64,000 nt of DNA from Caldilineaceae bacterium (GTDB lineage: Bacteria > Chloroflexota > Anaerolineae > Caldilineales > Caldilineaceae), in the NCBI GenBank assembly GCA_022821545.1, contig JAJEDJ010000004.1, positions 1-64,000 of the forward strand, in the 5' to 3' direction. Positions 24,687-34,073 of the stretch are shown here, piece by piece (position 1 is the stretch's first letter; each line of letters begins with the position of its first letter). Position numbers and translations under genes: made by a program. Under the pieces are notes generated by a model that was not told the DNA's origin, did no database searches, and was given only the letters and a program-made list of their open reading frames with translations.

Positions 24687-25814
24687 CGGCGGAACGATAG
24701 ACGCCAGCTCGCTGCGCATGAAGTCGATGTAGCGGCGGTATCTTGCCGGGGACGTCTTCCAGGTGGTGGGCGTGCCGTGGCCTACGCCAAAACGCTTCTG
24801 CTCCCCGATCGCTTTGGCCTGATGATGGGCGTCCTCGCGCCAGAGGTCCTCGTCCCCCTGCTCGATGACGGTGATGGCGTGGGAGTTGGAGAAGATGCAG
24901 ACCTCTTCGCCAAGGGCCTGGCGAACATTGACAATGTCGTTCGAGTAGTTTTTGAGGCCGCATTCGACCTGAATGCAGTGAAAGTCGAGCTTGGCCAGAT
25001 GGGGGAGGCGAGGTTCGATCCAGCCCATCAGGGCCATGCTGCTGATCAGGCCCTCATCGTGGATGTACTCGAAGGCCTTTATCTCACCGGGCAGGGCGAA
25101 CTCGACGTAGTGCTCATCGGAAATCATGTCCGCGGACGCGAACCACTGCATCAGCTGGTAGCCATGCACGCCGAGCATTCTGGCGAGCCGGCACTGCTGA
25201 CGGATCACCTCTTCGTGGCGGTCCATGAGCGCGAAGACGAGGTCCTTCTGGAAGAACATGGCGTCGAAGAGCTTGTCGTAGCTGAGCATGTAGAAGGAGG
25301 TGGGGAAGGGCGCCATGTCGCCCATGTAGAGGAACACGGTGTCGTCGAAGTGCTCGAGCAGCTTTTTGGTGAAGTCGTAGGCGCCGGTGGCCAGCATCTC
25401 CTCCGCGGTGGGGGGCGGTTCCAGCCGTTCGACGTCGGCCGCGGTCTCGAAGAGGGGTTCATCGGGCGGCAGATCGGGCGGGAACTCGTGGTAGCGGGTC
25501 TTGTTGCGCGAGCCGGTGTCCACGAGCACGGGCACGCCGTCCTCCTCGGTGACATACTGTTTGCCGCGCTGCCCGTAGGCTTTGCCGGTGCCGCAGGGGA
25601 TGTAATCGAGGCCGAGGTCATCGTGGAGCACGTCGTAGAACTTCAGCTTCTGTTCGTCGGTCCCGTGTGACAAATGAAGGAAGTTCAGCCCCAGTTTCTC
25701 CGGCCAGTGCGGCATCATCGACCAGTTGGGGGACACGTTGAGGGCGGGGTACATGTCCATCGGTTCGCCGTTGATGGCGGCCATAAATCGTTCGAGCGAT
25801 GTCATTTCCTGCAA
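24681..25814 (-). CDS. Uroporphyrinogen decarboxylase (URO-D) family protein
   Basis: A 377-residue URO-D-fold protein of the group that includes MtaA/CmuA corrinoid:coenzyme methyltransferases, with MTSLERFMAAINGEPMDMYP at the N-terminus and ISDEHYVEFALPGEIKAFEYIHDEG near 225-250. The His-x-Cys expected in the MtaA/CmuA zinc site is not seen (SSMALMGW there) and the late Cys is replaced in GHGTPTTW. It is therefore unlikely to be a canonical thiol methyltransferase. True haem-pathway URO-D is improbable given the company. A corrinoid protein is encoded in the same run at 30250-31020. Start TTG 25814 or ATG 25805; GGAG favours the former. Confidence 0.8.
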   Translation of the reverse strand: MQEMTSLERFMAAINGEPMDMYPALNVSPNWSMMPHWPEKLGLNFLHLSHGTDEQKLKFYDVLHDDLGLDYIPCGTGKAYGQRGKQYVTEEDGVPVLVDTGSRNKTRYHEFPPDLPPDEPLFETAADVERLEPPPTAEEMLATGAYDFTKKLLEHFDDTVFLYMGDMAPFPTSFYMLSYDKLFDAMFFQKDLVFALMDRHEEVIRQQCRLARMLGVHGYQLMQWFASADMISDEHYVEFALPGEIKAFEYIHDEGLISSMALMGWIEPRLPHLAKLDFHCIQVECGLKNYSNDIVNVRQALGEEVCIFSNSHAITVIEQGDEDLWREDAHHQAKAIGEQKRFGVGHGTPTTWKTSPARYRRYIDFMRSELASIVPPH

Positions 25815-25832
25815 GATCCTGCTCCTTTGAGC

Positions 25833-25900
25833 TGCAGTGGTCAGAACTGCAGTGGTTAGTGATCAGTAGTCAGCGATCAGTGGTCAGTGGTCAGCTGCTG
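25833..25900. repeat. Intergenic GTCAGTG-type repeat
   Basis: About eight imperfect copies of CAGTGGTCAG/GATCAGTAGTCAG lie between the URO-D and GH78 genes. Confidence 0.7.
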
Positions 25901-25921
25901 GCAATCCTCACAGGCCGCCAG

Positions 25922-28627
25922 CTAAGTTCCGGTCAATTCGAAATGGTAGGCGCCGGAGCCGACGTCGACGTCGATATAGCCGTCGCGGGCGCAGGCCGAT
26001 GTGATTCCGTCGCCGCCTGGTAGATAGGTGTCGTCCTGCCAGATGGCGTTGCCGCTCTCGCTGACGCAGATATTGCTCAGCCCCAGGGTGGGCACGCTGA
26101 CGCGGGCGGTGCTGTTGACCGGGATTGTGACTTCGAGTGAAAGAGAGTGGTCGGTGCGCCGCCAGTGGGAGGAGAGTTCGCCGCGTACTGTCTTCAATGT
26201 GGCGCCGGCGTGTTCGAGGTTGCCGAGCGGGTGCGGCTCGATCGTGATTTCACGGAAGCCGGGGGGCATGAATCCGGGTCCGTGGTAGTCGGGGCCTTTG
26301 ATGCCGGCGAGGTCGTTGTAGAAGAACTCGTCGATGGAGGCCCACATGATCATGCTTTCGGCGGCGCCGACGGTGCTTTGCAGGCTCCACGATTCCCAGA
26401 TCGTGGTGGCGCCCTGCTCGACCATGAAGCCCCAGCCGGGGTAGCTGCGGGTGGCGACGAGGTCGTGGAGGACTTCGCCCTGGCCGTGTTGGGTCAACGT
26501 GTCGATCAGGCACGTGACGCCGGTGTTGCCGGTGTGGTGATGGCCGCCCCACGTGTCGACGATGTTGTGGACGATGTCCTGGACGACGCCGGCTTCGCTG
26601 GCGGACGGCACGATGCCGAGGGCGAGCGGGAAGAGGTTGGCGGTCTGTGAGCCGGTGGCGTAGCGGTGCGCGGCGGGGTCGAGCCATTCGCGGTTGAGGG
26701 CCTCTTTGATCGCCTCTGCGAGGCGGCGGTAGTGCGCGGCCTCCTCTTCCTTGCCCAGGTAGCCCGCGATCTTGGAGACGATGGCGGCGCCCAGATAGTA
26801 GTAGCCGGTCCAGAGGAGGGGCGGGGGCGTTTCGGAGGAGACGAACTCCTCCTCACCGGGCGCGGCGCCGGGCAGCATGTGGTCGCCGTAGTGGCCTTCG
26901 TTGACGATGTTGTTTTCGGCCGCGGACGTGAGATAGTCGACCCAGAGGCGAACTGGCTCGTAGTGTTCGTGCAGGAAGCGACTGTCGTCGAAGTATTGGT
27001 AGAGATACCAGACGAGGATGGGGTAGTTCCCTCCCCAGGCGGGGTCGGGATCGTCCCGCCGGACGTAGTTGGGGCAGATGTCGGGGACGCTCCCGTCTTC
27101 GAGTTGGGCGTCCTTGATGTCGTCGAGCCATTTCGTCCAAAAGCGGGGCATGTGTTTGCGGGGGTAGAGCGATGAGGCGATTGTGGCCGGGTCGGTCCAG
27201 GCCCAGTGCTCGCGGTGAAGGCAGTCGAGGGGGATGCCGAAAAGGCCGTTGGTTACGGTCCAATGCACCAGTTCATGGATCCGGTTGAAGGTTGGATTGG
27301 AACACTCGAAGCCGCCGGAGAGATCGACGTCGGAGTAGACTACACGGCCCTGGAGGTCTTCGATGTGGATAGGGCGGTCGCTTTCGACCTGAACGTAGCG
27401 CACGGGGTGGTAAGTGAAGCGCGGTTCGTAGCTCTCACCCTCGGGGTCGCCTTTGAGGATGTAGATGTCGATCTCGTCGCCTTCTTTGTGGGCGCTGGCG
27501 CGGGAGCGGTGGCGAAAGTAGAACTCGCCGGATTCCTGATCGACGAGGCCGCTTTCTTCGAGGACCTGGCAGGCGTACTTGATCGACACCGTCGTGCCGC
27601 GTTCGCCCTTCAGCCGCAGTTTGGCCCAGCCGCCGAAAAGTTGACCGAGATCGTAGACGTATGTGCCGTCCTGGGGCTGGGTGACGTTTACCGGCTGCAG
27701 CTTCTGGTTGACGCGGATGGGCGGCATGACCTGCGCCACCATTGTGCCGCCGGGGGCCTCCTTGTCCACGGCCGGTTCCCAGTGGGCGTCGTCGAAGCCG
27801 TTTGATGCCCAGCCGGGTTGCTCGCGGCGGGCGTCATAGGTCTCGCCTCCGTAGAGGTCGTTGCGGGTGATGGGGCCGGGGGCGGTTTTCCAGCCGCCGC
27901 CGGACGCGACAGTGGTCGTGCTGCCGTCGGCGAACTCGACGTTAAGCTGAAGGCGCAGGCGGGGAGAGTCCCCGTAGCGGTGCTCCCAGCCGGGTTCACT
28001 GTACCAGCCGTTGCCGAGCATGACGCCGGCGGCGTTGGTGCCGGCCTGAAGCAGTTCGGTCACGTCGTAGGTCGCGTAGAGGATGCGCTCAGTGTATTCG
28101 CTGGTGGCGGGGTCGAGCACATGGTCGCCGACGCGCCGGCCGTTGAGATAGAGCTCGTACCACCCGACGCCGGAGATATGGAGGCGGGCGCGGCTGACAG
28201 GACTGGCAAGGTCGAACTCTTTGCGCAGCAGGGGTGATGCGACGTCGGAGGGCGCGCCGATCCAGGGGCCGGTCCAGTCGCTTTCATTCAGCAGGCCCAT
28301 CGTGAAGGCGGCTGGTTCGCTGTAGGCGCTGGCGCGGTCGTCCTCGTCCCACACGCGGACTTGCCAGCAGCAGGTCTCGTCGCTGGACAGGGCGCCGCCG
28401 GCGTAAGGGACGTTGACGGAGCGGTCCGATGTGACCTTGCCGCTGTCCCACTTCTCGGCGCGGCCGGCCTGGAGCTCTTCGGCGCTGCCGCCGACGAGAA
28501 CCTGGTACGCCGATTGCGACTGGCCGCGGCGGTCGGATTCGAGCAGCCAGCCGAAACGGGGCTGGTGTGTGTCGATGTTGATGGGATTGAGCGCGTACTC
28601 GGTGGTGAGGTCGGTGGGTTTGATCAT
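25922..28627 (-). CDS. Alpha-L-rhamnosidase, GH78
   Basis: A 901-residue enzyme with the multi-domain plan of bacterial GH78: N-terminal Fn3-like domain (NPINIDTHQPRFGWLL, 15-110), two carbohydrate-binding beta domains (ISGVGWYELYLNGRRVGDHVLDPATSEY near 165-195; LYGGETYDARRE), the (alpha/alpha)6 catalytic barrel from about 440 and a C-terminal beta domain (GATLKTVRGELSSHWR). The usual DCPxRDERLGWTGD block reads DCLHREHWAWTDP, keeping the Glu but with changes around it. No signal peptide, so it would hydrolyse imported rhamnosides in the cytoplasm. Confidence 0.92.
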   Translation of the reverse strand: MIKPTDLTTEYALNPINIDTHQPRFGWLLESDRRGQSQSAYQVLVGGSAEELQAGRAEKWDSGKVTSDRSVNVPYAGGALSSDETCCWQVRVWDEDDRASAYSEPAAFTMGLLNESDWTGPWIGAPSDVASPLLRKEFDLASPVSRARLHISGVGWYELYLNGRRVGDHVLDPATSEYTERILYATYDVTELLQAGTNAAGVMLGNGWYSEPGWEHRYGDSPRLRLQLNVEFADGSTTTVASGGGWKTAPGPITRNDLYGGETYDARREQPGWASNGFDDAHWEPAVDKEAPGGTMVAQVMPPIRVNQKLQPVNVTQPQDGTYVYDLGQLFGGWAKLRLKGERGTTVSIKYACQVLEESGLVDQESGEFYFRHRSRASAHKEGDEIDIYILKGDPEGESYEPRFTYHPVRYVQVESDRPIHIEDLQGRVVYSDVDLSGGFECSNPTFNRIHELVHWTVTNGLFGIPLDCLHREHWAWTDPATIASSLYPRKHMPRFWTKWLDDIKDAQLEDGSVPDICPNYVRRDDPDPAWGGNYPILVWYLYQYFDDSRFLHEHYEPVRLWVDYLTSAAENNIVNEGHYGDHMLPGAAPGEEEFVSSETPPPLLWTGYYYLGAAIVSKIAGYLGKEEEAAHYRRLAEAIKEALNREWLDPAAHRYATGSQTANLFPLALGIVPSASEAGVVQDIVHNIVDTWGGHHHTGNTGVTCLIDTLTQHGQGEVLHDLVATRSYPGWGFMVEQGATTIWESWSLQSTVGAAESMIMWASIDEFFYNDLAGIKGPDYHGPGFMPPGFREITIEPHPLGNLEHAGATLKTVRGELSSHWRRTDHSLSLEVTIPVNSTARVSVPTLGLSNICVSESGNAIWQDDTYLPGGDGITSACARDGYIDVDVGSGAYHFELTGT

Positions 28628-28758
28628 TTCGAGTTTCTATTCTTCAGTTTCTTGTCTTTTGGTAACACCACTCGAACGCGGTTGTCTGCCAGGCAAGTTC
28701 CTTGTTTTGTGCGACCACGGGGAGAACCACAAGAGTTGCCCCCGGGCGCCGGCTGGCC

Positions 28759-30222
28759 TTAGCAGACTACCTTGAGTTCGAGGCTGGCGATGCTGGCGAA
28801 TTTTTCTATTTTGGGCAGGATGTGGCCTACGCCGAGAGCGAAGTGGTGGGTCGGGCCCTCTTTGCACCAGGCGTTGATGAAGTCGGCGGGGCCGAGAGAG
28901 AATTTGAGGCGGCTGTCGGTGTTGCCGATCTGCAGGACGGGGCCGGGTATGCTTTCGGCCTGGGCAGCGAGCAGCTTGAGATTGCCCTGGCGGGTCTGGG
29001 TCATGGACAGGACGGTGACGGGCCCGTGCTTGACCTGGGTTTCGACGCCGACGCCTCCGCCGTGTTTGCCGTGGTAAAGGGCGAGGCCGCGCAGCAGGGG
29101 CCGGCCTTCGGCGATGTCGATGTGGAAGGGGCCGTCATGGCCGGCGAGGATGAACTCTTCGCGGAAATCCATCGCGGTGACCTCGGAGTAGCTGCCGCCG
29201 GCGCCGAATGTGTCGACGATTTTCATCACCTGGCAGTTCTTGAGATCGCCTTCACCGCTGCAGGGCACGCCGCGTGCGGTGAGCAGAGAACAGCCCAGGG
29301 CGAATCCGGCCGCGATCCGTTCATATTCGTTGTCGTCGAGCCCGCGATAGTAGTAGGTGAGACCGTCGAGGTCGAAGTCTGCGACGAGGCGGTCGAGACC
29401 GACGGCAACGCGGTAGGCCCAGTCGAGGGCCTCCGGGGAGGGGCGGGTTGCGAGCGGATCGGAGGGTGAGTCTTCGGCCAGGTCGAAGATGGCGAGAGCC
29501 TCTTCTTCCTTGGCTTTGATGTCGGCCGGGGTAACGCCGTTGACCATCTGCGCCAGGTCGCACATTTCCAGGATTTCGATATGGGTCCCGAGCTGGCCCT
29601 GATGCTGGGTGAAGTCGCTGTACATGTCGAGCATGCCGGGGTAGGTGTGGCCGAGGACACCCATGCGGCTGCGGCGCAGGGTCCGGAGCGCGCCGGCGGC
29701 TTGGGTCCAGTCCTGGATCTCGGCCCAGGCGCGGCGGGCCGGTTCTTCGCAGCCCTCTTCTTCTTCCAACATGCCGGAGACGACGTGGAAATCGATATCG
29801 CAGCGGTGAAAGGCGGAGCTGAGCTCGGGCACGCAGCAGGCGCAGCAGTTCGCCAGCCACTCTTTCGTGTCGGTGTTGGCGTAGTCGAGGGCGGCCGAGG
29901 GCTGGAGATTGAGGACGAGGACGGGCACCTTGGGGATCTGAACGACGGGAAGGACGGTTGAGCTGGTGGCGTATGTGCCGACGTAGCAGTAGACCATGTC
30001 GACCTGCTCGCGCTGGAAGAGGTCCCCGGCGTCTCGCCCGCCGGGAGCAGAGTCGACGAGACCGGCGCTGACGATGTCGGCCCACTGGCCGACGCGGCCT
30101 TCAACGCGGGCCTGGTAGCCTTCGAGCTGCTCCTTCAGACCGGGAAACTGGGGCCAGTACTCACCCAGGCCGATGCCAAAAATCCCGATACGGGGACGAA
30201 CTGTTTTTCGCTGGCTGCTCAT
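28759..30222 (-). CDS. L-fucose/L-arabinose isomerase family protein
   Basis: A 487-residue protein with the three-domain fold of ketose/aldose isomerases. Metal and active-site candidates are the Glu of PCSGEGDLKN, the Glu/His of DFREEFILAGHDG and the late His of THHFALGVGH, matching the Glu-Glu-His-His set of L-arabinose isomerase. A Cys-rich stretch ANCCACCVPE near 125 is unusual. The start ATG 30222 follows GGGAAGAG. In this operon the natural substrate would be L-fucose, L-rhamnose or a derivative. Confidence 0.87.
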   Translation of the reverse strand: MSSQRKTVRPRIGIFGIGLGEYWPQFPGLKEQLEGYQARVEGRVGQWADIVSAGLVDSAPGGRDAGDLFQREQVDMVYCYVGTYATSSTVLPVVQIPKVPVLVLNLQPSAALDYANTDTKEWLANCCACCVPELSSAFHRCDIDFHVVSGMLEEEEGCEEPARRAWAEIQDWTQAAGALRTLRRSRMGVLGHTYPGMLDMYSDFTQHQGQLGTHIEILEMCDLAQMVNGVTPADIKAKEEEALAIFDLAEDSPSDPLATRPSPEALDWAYRVAVGLDRLVADFDLDGLTYYYRGLDDNEYERIAAGFALGCSLLTARGVPCSGEGDLKNCQVMKIVDTFGAGGSYSEVTAMDFREEFILAGHDGPFHIDIAEGRPLLRGLALYHGKHGGGVGVETQVKHGPVTVLSMTQTRQGNLKLLAAQAESIPGPVLQIGNTDSRLKFSLGPADFINAWCKEGPTHHFALGVGHILPKIEKFASIASLELKVVC

Positions 30223-30249
30223 TGTCTCTTCCCTTGCTGGCTGCTGGCG

Positions 30250-31020
30250 CTATCCACCGACGTGCTCTTCTTCGGCCTTGCGCATGAGGCCTTCCACGGC
30301 GTCAACGGCGGCGCGCATGGCCGACTCCCCTTCGGATGATCCCCCGTCGCCGTCCTGGTCGATCTCGTAGCCCATGTCGGCCATCAACTGCTTGGCCAGC
30401 TTGACCGACTGGCTGGCGTCCGGCCCGAATCCGTCGGCGCCGACGCTCATGGCATATTCCAGGGTGATCGGCGCACCGCCGACCATGACTTTGACCTTAT
30501 CGCGCAGGCCGGCCGCTTCCAGCGCCTCGATGTTGGTTTTGAAGAAAGGCATGGTGGTGGTGAGAAAGGCTGAGAAGCCGACCAGCTGGGGTTGGTGCTC
30601 GTTGACGGCGTCGATCAGTCTCTCCGGGCTGACGTTGACGCCCATGTCGATCACTTCAAAGCCTGCCCCCTCAAGCATGATGACGCAGAGGTTTTTGCCG
30701 ATGTCGTGGACGTCGCCCTTAACGGTCAGCATCAGGACCTTGCCGACCGGTTCGACGCCGGTGTCGCCAAGGATCGGCTGCAGGATCGCCATGGCGCGTT
30801 GCATCGCTTTGGCGGAGATCATCATTTCGGGCACAAAGTACTCGCCGATCTCAAAGAGACGACCAACTTCCTGGAGCGCCGGGATCAATGCCTGGAAGAG
30901 GATCTCCAGGGGATCCATCCCCAAGTCGATGCCTTCCTGCGTGAGCTTTTCGGTGATGGGCGCCCGTCCCGTAAGCGTGTATTCATACAGCTCTTTCTTG
31001 ATCTCTTCTTCACGGCTCAT
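30250..31020 (-). CDS. Corrinoid (methylcobalamin-binding) methyl-carrier protein
   Basis: A 256-residue carrier of the MtaC/MtbC/MetH type. Residues about 5-85 form the helical cap (ALQEVGRLFEIGEYFVPEMMISAKAMQ) and 90-215 the Rossmann-like cobalamin domain with the cobalt-ligating motif GDVHDIG (His105), the SAFLTTTM segment and VGGAPIT. The carrier takes a methyl group from a methylated substrate and hands it to an acceptor. An extra acidic/helical tail of about 40 residues follows. Its place beside sugar genes, not methanol or methylamine genes, is unusual. Confidence 0.93.
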   Translation of the reverse strand: MSREEEIKKELYEYTLTGRAPITEKLTQEGIDLGMDPLEILFQALIPALQEVGRLFEIGEYFVPEMMISAKAMQRAMAILQPILGDTGVEPVGKVLMLTVKGDVHDIGKNLCVIMLEGAGFEVIDMGVNVSPERLIDAVNEHQPQLVGFSAFLTTTMPFFKTNIEALEAAGLRDKVKVMVGGAPITLEYAMSVGADGFGPDASQSVKLAKQLMADMGYEIDQDGDGGSSEGESAMRAAVDAVEGLMRKAEEEHVGG

Positions 31021-31159
31021 GTGGTGTGCCTCCGGTTCCGACGGCGGTTCTTCTTTTTCGTAAATGCAGTGCTTTGTAAATGCAGTGCTTCGTACTTGCA
31101 GTGCGAATTGCGTTCAAATTGCGAATGGGCAGAGGATTCAGCGTTTAAGACATAGCAGA

Positions 31160-31972
31160 TCAGGAGGTGAAACATGCCTCCATATCCTCTATGAAATCGT
31201 TTACGCTGACTTGCCGGTATGACTCATAGCCCGTGGGATGCACCGGCTGGGCTTCTTCTTCCAACCTTTGCCGCACCGGGGCCGGAAGTCTGTCGATGCT
31301 CAGCTGAACGATATCCACGGCTGGTTGGTCGGCGCAGATCTCTATGGTTGGCGCAGACGTGTTGTAGTAGTAGACGGACTTGAGGCGCGTGCCGAGTATC
31401 CTGCGGGCATAGTCGGGCATCGGATGGAATGCGTCTTCTCCGTTGTCAGTTGCCCGCTCCTGCCGGCGCTCCGGCATGAACTCTTGCGGCCAGAAGAGAC
31501 GGTTGACGTGAAGGTCGAAGACCTTCTTCAGCATGGCGGTAGGTGTTTGGGAGGCCGTGTGCCAGTTGCCGCCCGGCCAGACGTCGAGCCAGGCCCAGGC
31601 GCTGCCGATGCCGGCCTCGTCCAGGGACAGGTCGAGGCGGCCGGCGCCGGTGGCGATGCCGAAATGGTCTGCGCGGCCGGACTCGGCGTGTGTGCTGGAA
31701 GCGCCAGAAGGATCCTGCCCGATGATGGCGAGATGCTGGGGGTAAATGAAAAAGTCGCGGCCGCTTGCTCTCTGCACGTCATAGAAGGCGGTGGTCAGGG
31801 CCAGCAGGGCATAGCCGGTGTAAAGGATGCCGTCTTCGAGGCGGGGCGAGACGACGCCGACGCGGTCCTGGTCGTGGTATTCTGCGCAGAAGGCGCTGAA
31901 GGCGACGCGTCCACCCGCGTCCGGGCGCCGGTATTCAAAATGTGAAGATCGGAGTTGCTGGCTCGTGTGCAT
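31160..31972 (-). CDS. Protein of unknown function
   Basis: A 270-residue protein I do not recognise. It is soluble, without signal or membrane segments. Recurrent features are HFEYRRPDAGGR near the N-terminus, a Gly/Asp-rich middle (HFGIATGAGRLDLSLDEAG), WPGGNWHTAS and a C-terminal acidic helix VNDFIEDMEAC. It lies 35 nt downstream of the FAD/NAD oxidoreductase gene and upstream of the corrinoid carrier, so it is probably part of the same pathway. No obvious ribosome site except a weak one before ATG 31972. Confidence 0.7.
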   Translation of the reverse strand: MHTSQQLRSSHFEYRRPDAGGRVAFSAFCAEYHDQDRVGVVSPRLEDGILYTGYALLALTTAFYDVQRASGRDFFIYPQHLAIIGQDPSGASSTHAESGRADHFGIATGAGRLDLSLDEAGIGSAWAWLDVWPGGNWHTASQTPTAMLKKVFDLHVNRLFWPQEFMPERRQERATDNGEDAFHPMPDYARRILGTRLKSVYYYNTSAPTIEICADQPAVDIVQLSIDRLPAPVRQRLEEEAQPVHPTGYESYRQVSVNDFIEDMEACFTS

Positions 31973-32007
31973 CGGAACACCAACGGGCGCTGGCTAGTGA
32001 TCGTTGG

Positions 32008-33066
32008 TCAGCGGAACTGCTGACCGCTGCAGTTGAACTCCTGCTGCATGGCGGAGCGGATGCGCTCGATATAACGCACGCCGTCATTGTCAGGGCAGAG
32101 GTTGTGCGTCAGGCCGATATGCTCCAGGTGTTTCTTGGCGAGCGCGCCGACGAGATAGACGCCAGGCCGCTCGCAGGATTCGAATGTCTCTTCATCAAAA
32201 TCGAGGTTGCCGTTCAGGAGGCGTGTGCATAGACTCTGGTTGGGCTTGTGGCCGATGAGCATGTAACAGAGATCGAAATCCCACGTTTGCCGGCCGCCGG
32301 GTGTTTGCACGACCGCTGTATTGTTCTCCAGCGAAATGACCTGGCTATCGGTCAGGATTTCTGTGTTGACGAGGTGTGCATCGGGCTGGCCCCAGACCGT
32401 CTTCTGGTCGGTCAGCATCTTCTCGACGGCGTCATTCGACTTACGCACGACCCACAATATCCGGTTGCGGGGGCAGAGGGCGATAATACCGTCCGCGGAA
32501 GAGAAGCCGCCGCCGATGAAGAGGACCCTTTTGTCCTTGATGTGTTCCCATTCGTGGAAATAGTGATGGACTGAGCCGTTCAGTTCGCCGGGGATGCCGG
32601 CCAGATTTGGCTCGTCATAGGAGCCTGTTGCCAGCACAACCCGCTTGGCCCCCAGACAGGAAGTGCGGCCCTCCCCATCGCGCACGGTCACCTCAAAAGC
32701 GCCTTTTGCTCCTTCGACGTCGAGAAGTTCGTGGTGAGTCTTGATAGGGAGATCGAATTTGTCGGCAAAGTCGCTGTAGCTCTGGATCAGCTCTTCGATC
32801 AAAGGGTGATGGTCGTCGCCTTTGCGGGCTACGATCTTGTCTTCCGGGTCGAGTATCATGTAGGAGAGAACGGAATGCATCACCATATGCTTCATATAGT
32901 GGCGGAGATTGTGACAGATTTCCGCGCGCTCGACGCCGAGAACGCTGAGGCCCATGTCGGTCAGCACTTTGAGGACGGCCAGCCCCCACCCTCCGCAACC
33001 GACCACGATTACATCGTATTGAGTCCTTTTGTATACGGTGTCATGAATTGCGGACATGCGGTTCAT
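32008..33066 (-). CDS. FAD/NAD(P)-dependent oxidoreductase
   Basis: A 352-residue two-dinucleotide-fold flavoprotein. The FAD site is DVIVVGCGGWGLAVLK (18-33) with the acidic end of the second strand in GVERAE; ATGSY near 148 and a second Rossmann motif VLFIGGGFSSADG near 185 for NAD(P); the C-terminal FAD segment is GVYLVGAL. The arrangement resembles YpdA/flavin-monooxygenase-like reductases. No CxxC disulfide is present. It may supply electrons for reductive activation of the corrinoid or oxidise a sugar intermediate; both are inferences. Confidence 0.83.
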   Translation of the reverse strand: MNRMSAIHDTVYKRTQYDVIVVGCGGWGLAVLKVLTDMGLSVLGVERAEICHNLRHYMKHMVMHSVLSYMILDPEDKIVARKGDDHHPLIEELIQSYSDFADKFDLPIKTHHELLDVEGAKGAFEVTVRDGEGRTSCLGAKRVVLATGSYDEPNLAGIPGELNGSVHHYFHEWEHIKDKRVLFIGGGFSSADGIIALCPRNRILWVVRKSNDAVEKMLTDQKTVWGQPDAHLVNTEILTDSQVISLENNTAVVQTPGGRQTWDFDLCYMLIGHKPNQSLCTRLLNGNLDFDEETFESCERPGVYLVGALAKKHLEHIGLTHNLCPDNDGVRYIERIRSAMQQEFNCSGQQFR

Positions 33067-33114
33067 TCGCGGTTCGAAGGCCTTTCCCTGCTGCGGCCGC
33101 CCAAGAAAGCAATC

Positions 33115-33993
33115 TCAGGTCTTGATGGCGCCGGAAGTCAAGCCTTCGACGAAGAGACGGCTGGTGAAGACGAAGAGTATCACCAGAGGAATCGAGCCGA
33201 GAAGCAGTCCGGCCATGACGCGCCCGTAGCTGGTGTAATACTGCTCCATGTAGGAGTAAAGCCCGGGCGTGAGCGGCCACATTTTGCGTTCCGGGAGGGT
33301 CAGGGTCGGCCAGATCAGGTTGTTCCAGGTGCCGAGGATGTTGAGCACGGCGACAACGCCGAGCATGGAGCGGGTCAGCGGCAGGGCGACGTGCCAGTAG
33401 ATCTGCCAGTCGGAGGCGCCGTCGATGCGGCAGGCGTCGAACATTTCGCCGGGCAGGCTCTCGAAGAAGGCGCGCAGGATGAGAATGCCGATGATCTGGC
33501 CGCCTGCAATCCAGGGCAGGATCAGCGACCAGTAAGTATTGATGAGACGCAAATCTCTGATGAGAACGAAGGAGGGGACAAGGGTCAGGGATGCCGGCAC
33601 CATCATGAGGGCGAGCACGGCGTAGAAGACGAATGTACGGCCCGGAAATCTGATCTGAGCGAAGGAGTAGGCTGCGAGCGAGCTGAGCAGGAGGACGCCG
33701 ATGACGGTGGCGCCGCTGGTGATGATGCTGTTGAGTAGGAACTGGCTGATGATCTGGACGGCGAACTCGTAGTTTTCCCAGCGCAGCGGCCAGGTGGGCA
33801 GGAAGGGGACGCGCGTGAACTGGGAGGGGCTTTTGAGGGAGATGATGACGGCCATGATGAGCGGCGCGATCATGAGCGCGCAGAGAATGCCCAGGGCAGT
33901 AGTGCGCCAGGCGTCGCCGCGGTGCAGGCGGCCTGCCCGGCTCTGCGCCGGTCCGCCTGCAATGGCCGTTGCTGAATCACCGCGCCTTTCCAT
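33115..33993 (-). CDS. Sugar ABC transporter permease, MalG/UgpE type
   Basis: A 292-residue permease with six membrane helices; the first follows a basic N-terminus at about 32-52. The signature MFDACRIDGASDWQIYWHVALPL is the EAA loop that contacts the ATPase. The C-terminus VEGLTSGAIKT is typical. ATG 33993 has AGGA 8 nt away. It forms a pair with the permease at 34074-34970 and the binding protein at 35025; no ATPase is linked. Confidence 0.92.
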   Translation of the reverse strand: MERRGDSATAIAGGPAQSRAGRLHRGDAWRTTALGILCALMIAPLIMAVIISLKSPSQFTRVPFLPTWPLRWENYEFAVQIISQFLLNSIITSGATVIGVLLLSSLAAYSFAQIRFPGRTFVFYAVLALMMVPASLTLVPSFVLIRDLRLINTYWSLILPWIAGGQIIGILILRAFFESLPGEMFDACRIDGASDWQIYWHVALPLTRSMLGVVAVLNILGTWNNLIWPTLTLPERKMWPLTPGLYSYMEQYYTSYGRVMAGLLLGSIPLVILFVFTSRLFVEGLTSGAIKT

Positions 33994-34073
33994 GCCGGAA
34001 TCCTAATTCAGTGCGTATTGCACTCTGCTTGATGCGAGATAGCTTGATGCGAGATAGACGGTACTGCCGGCAG

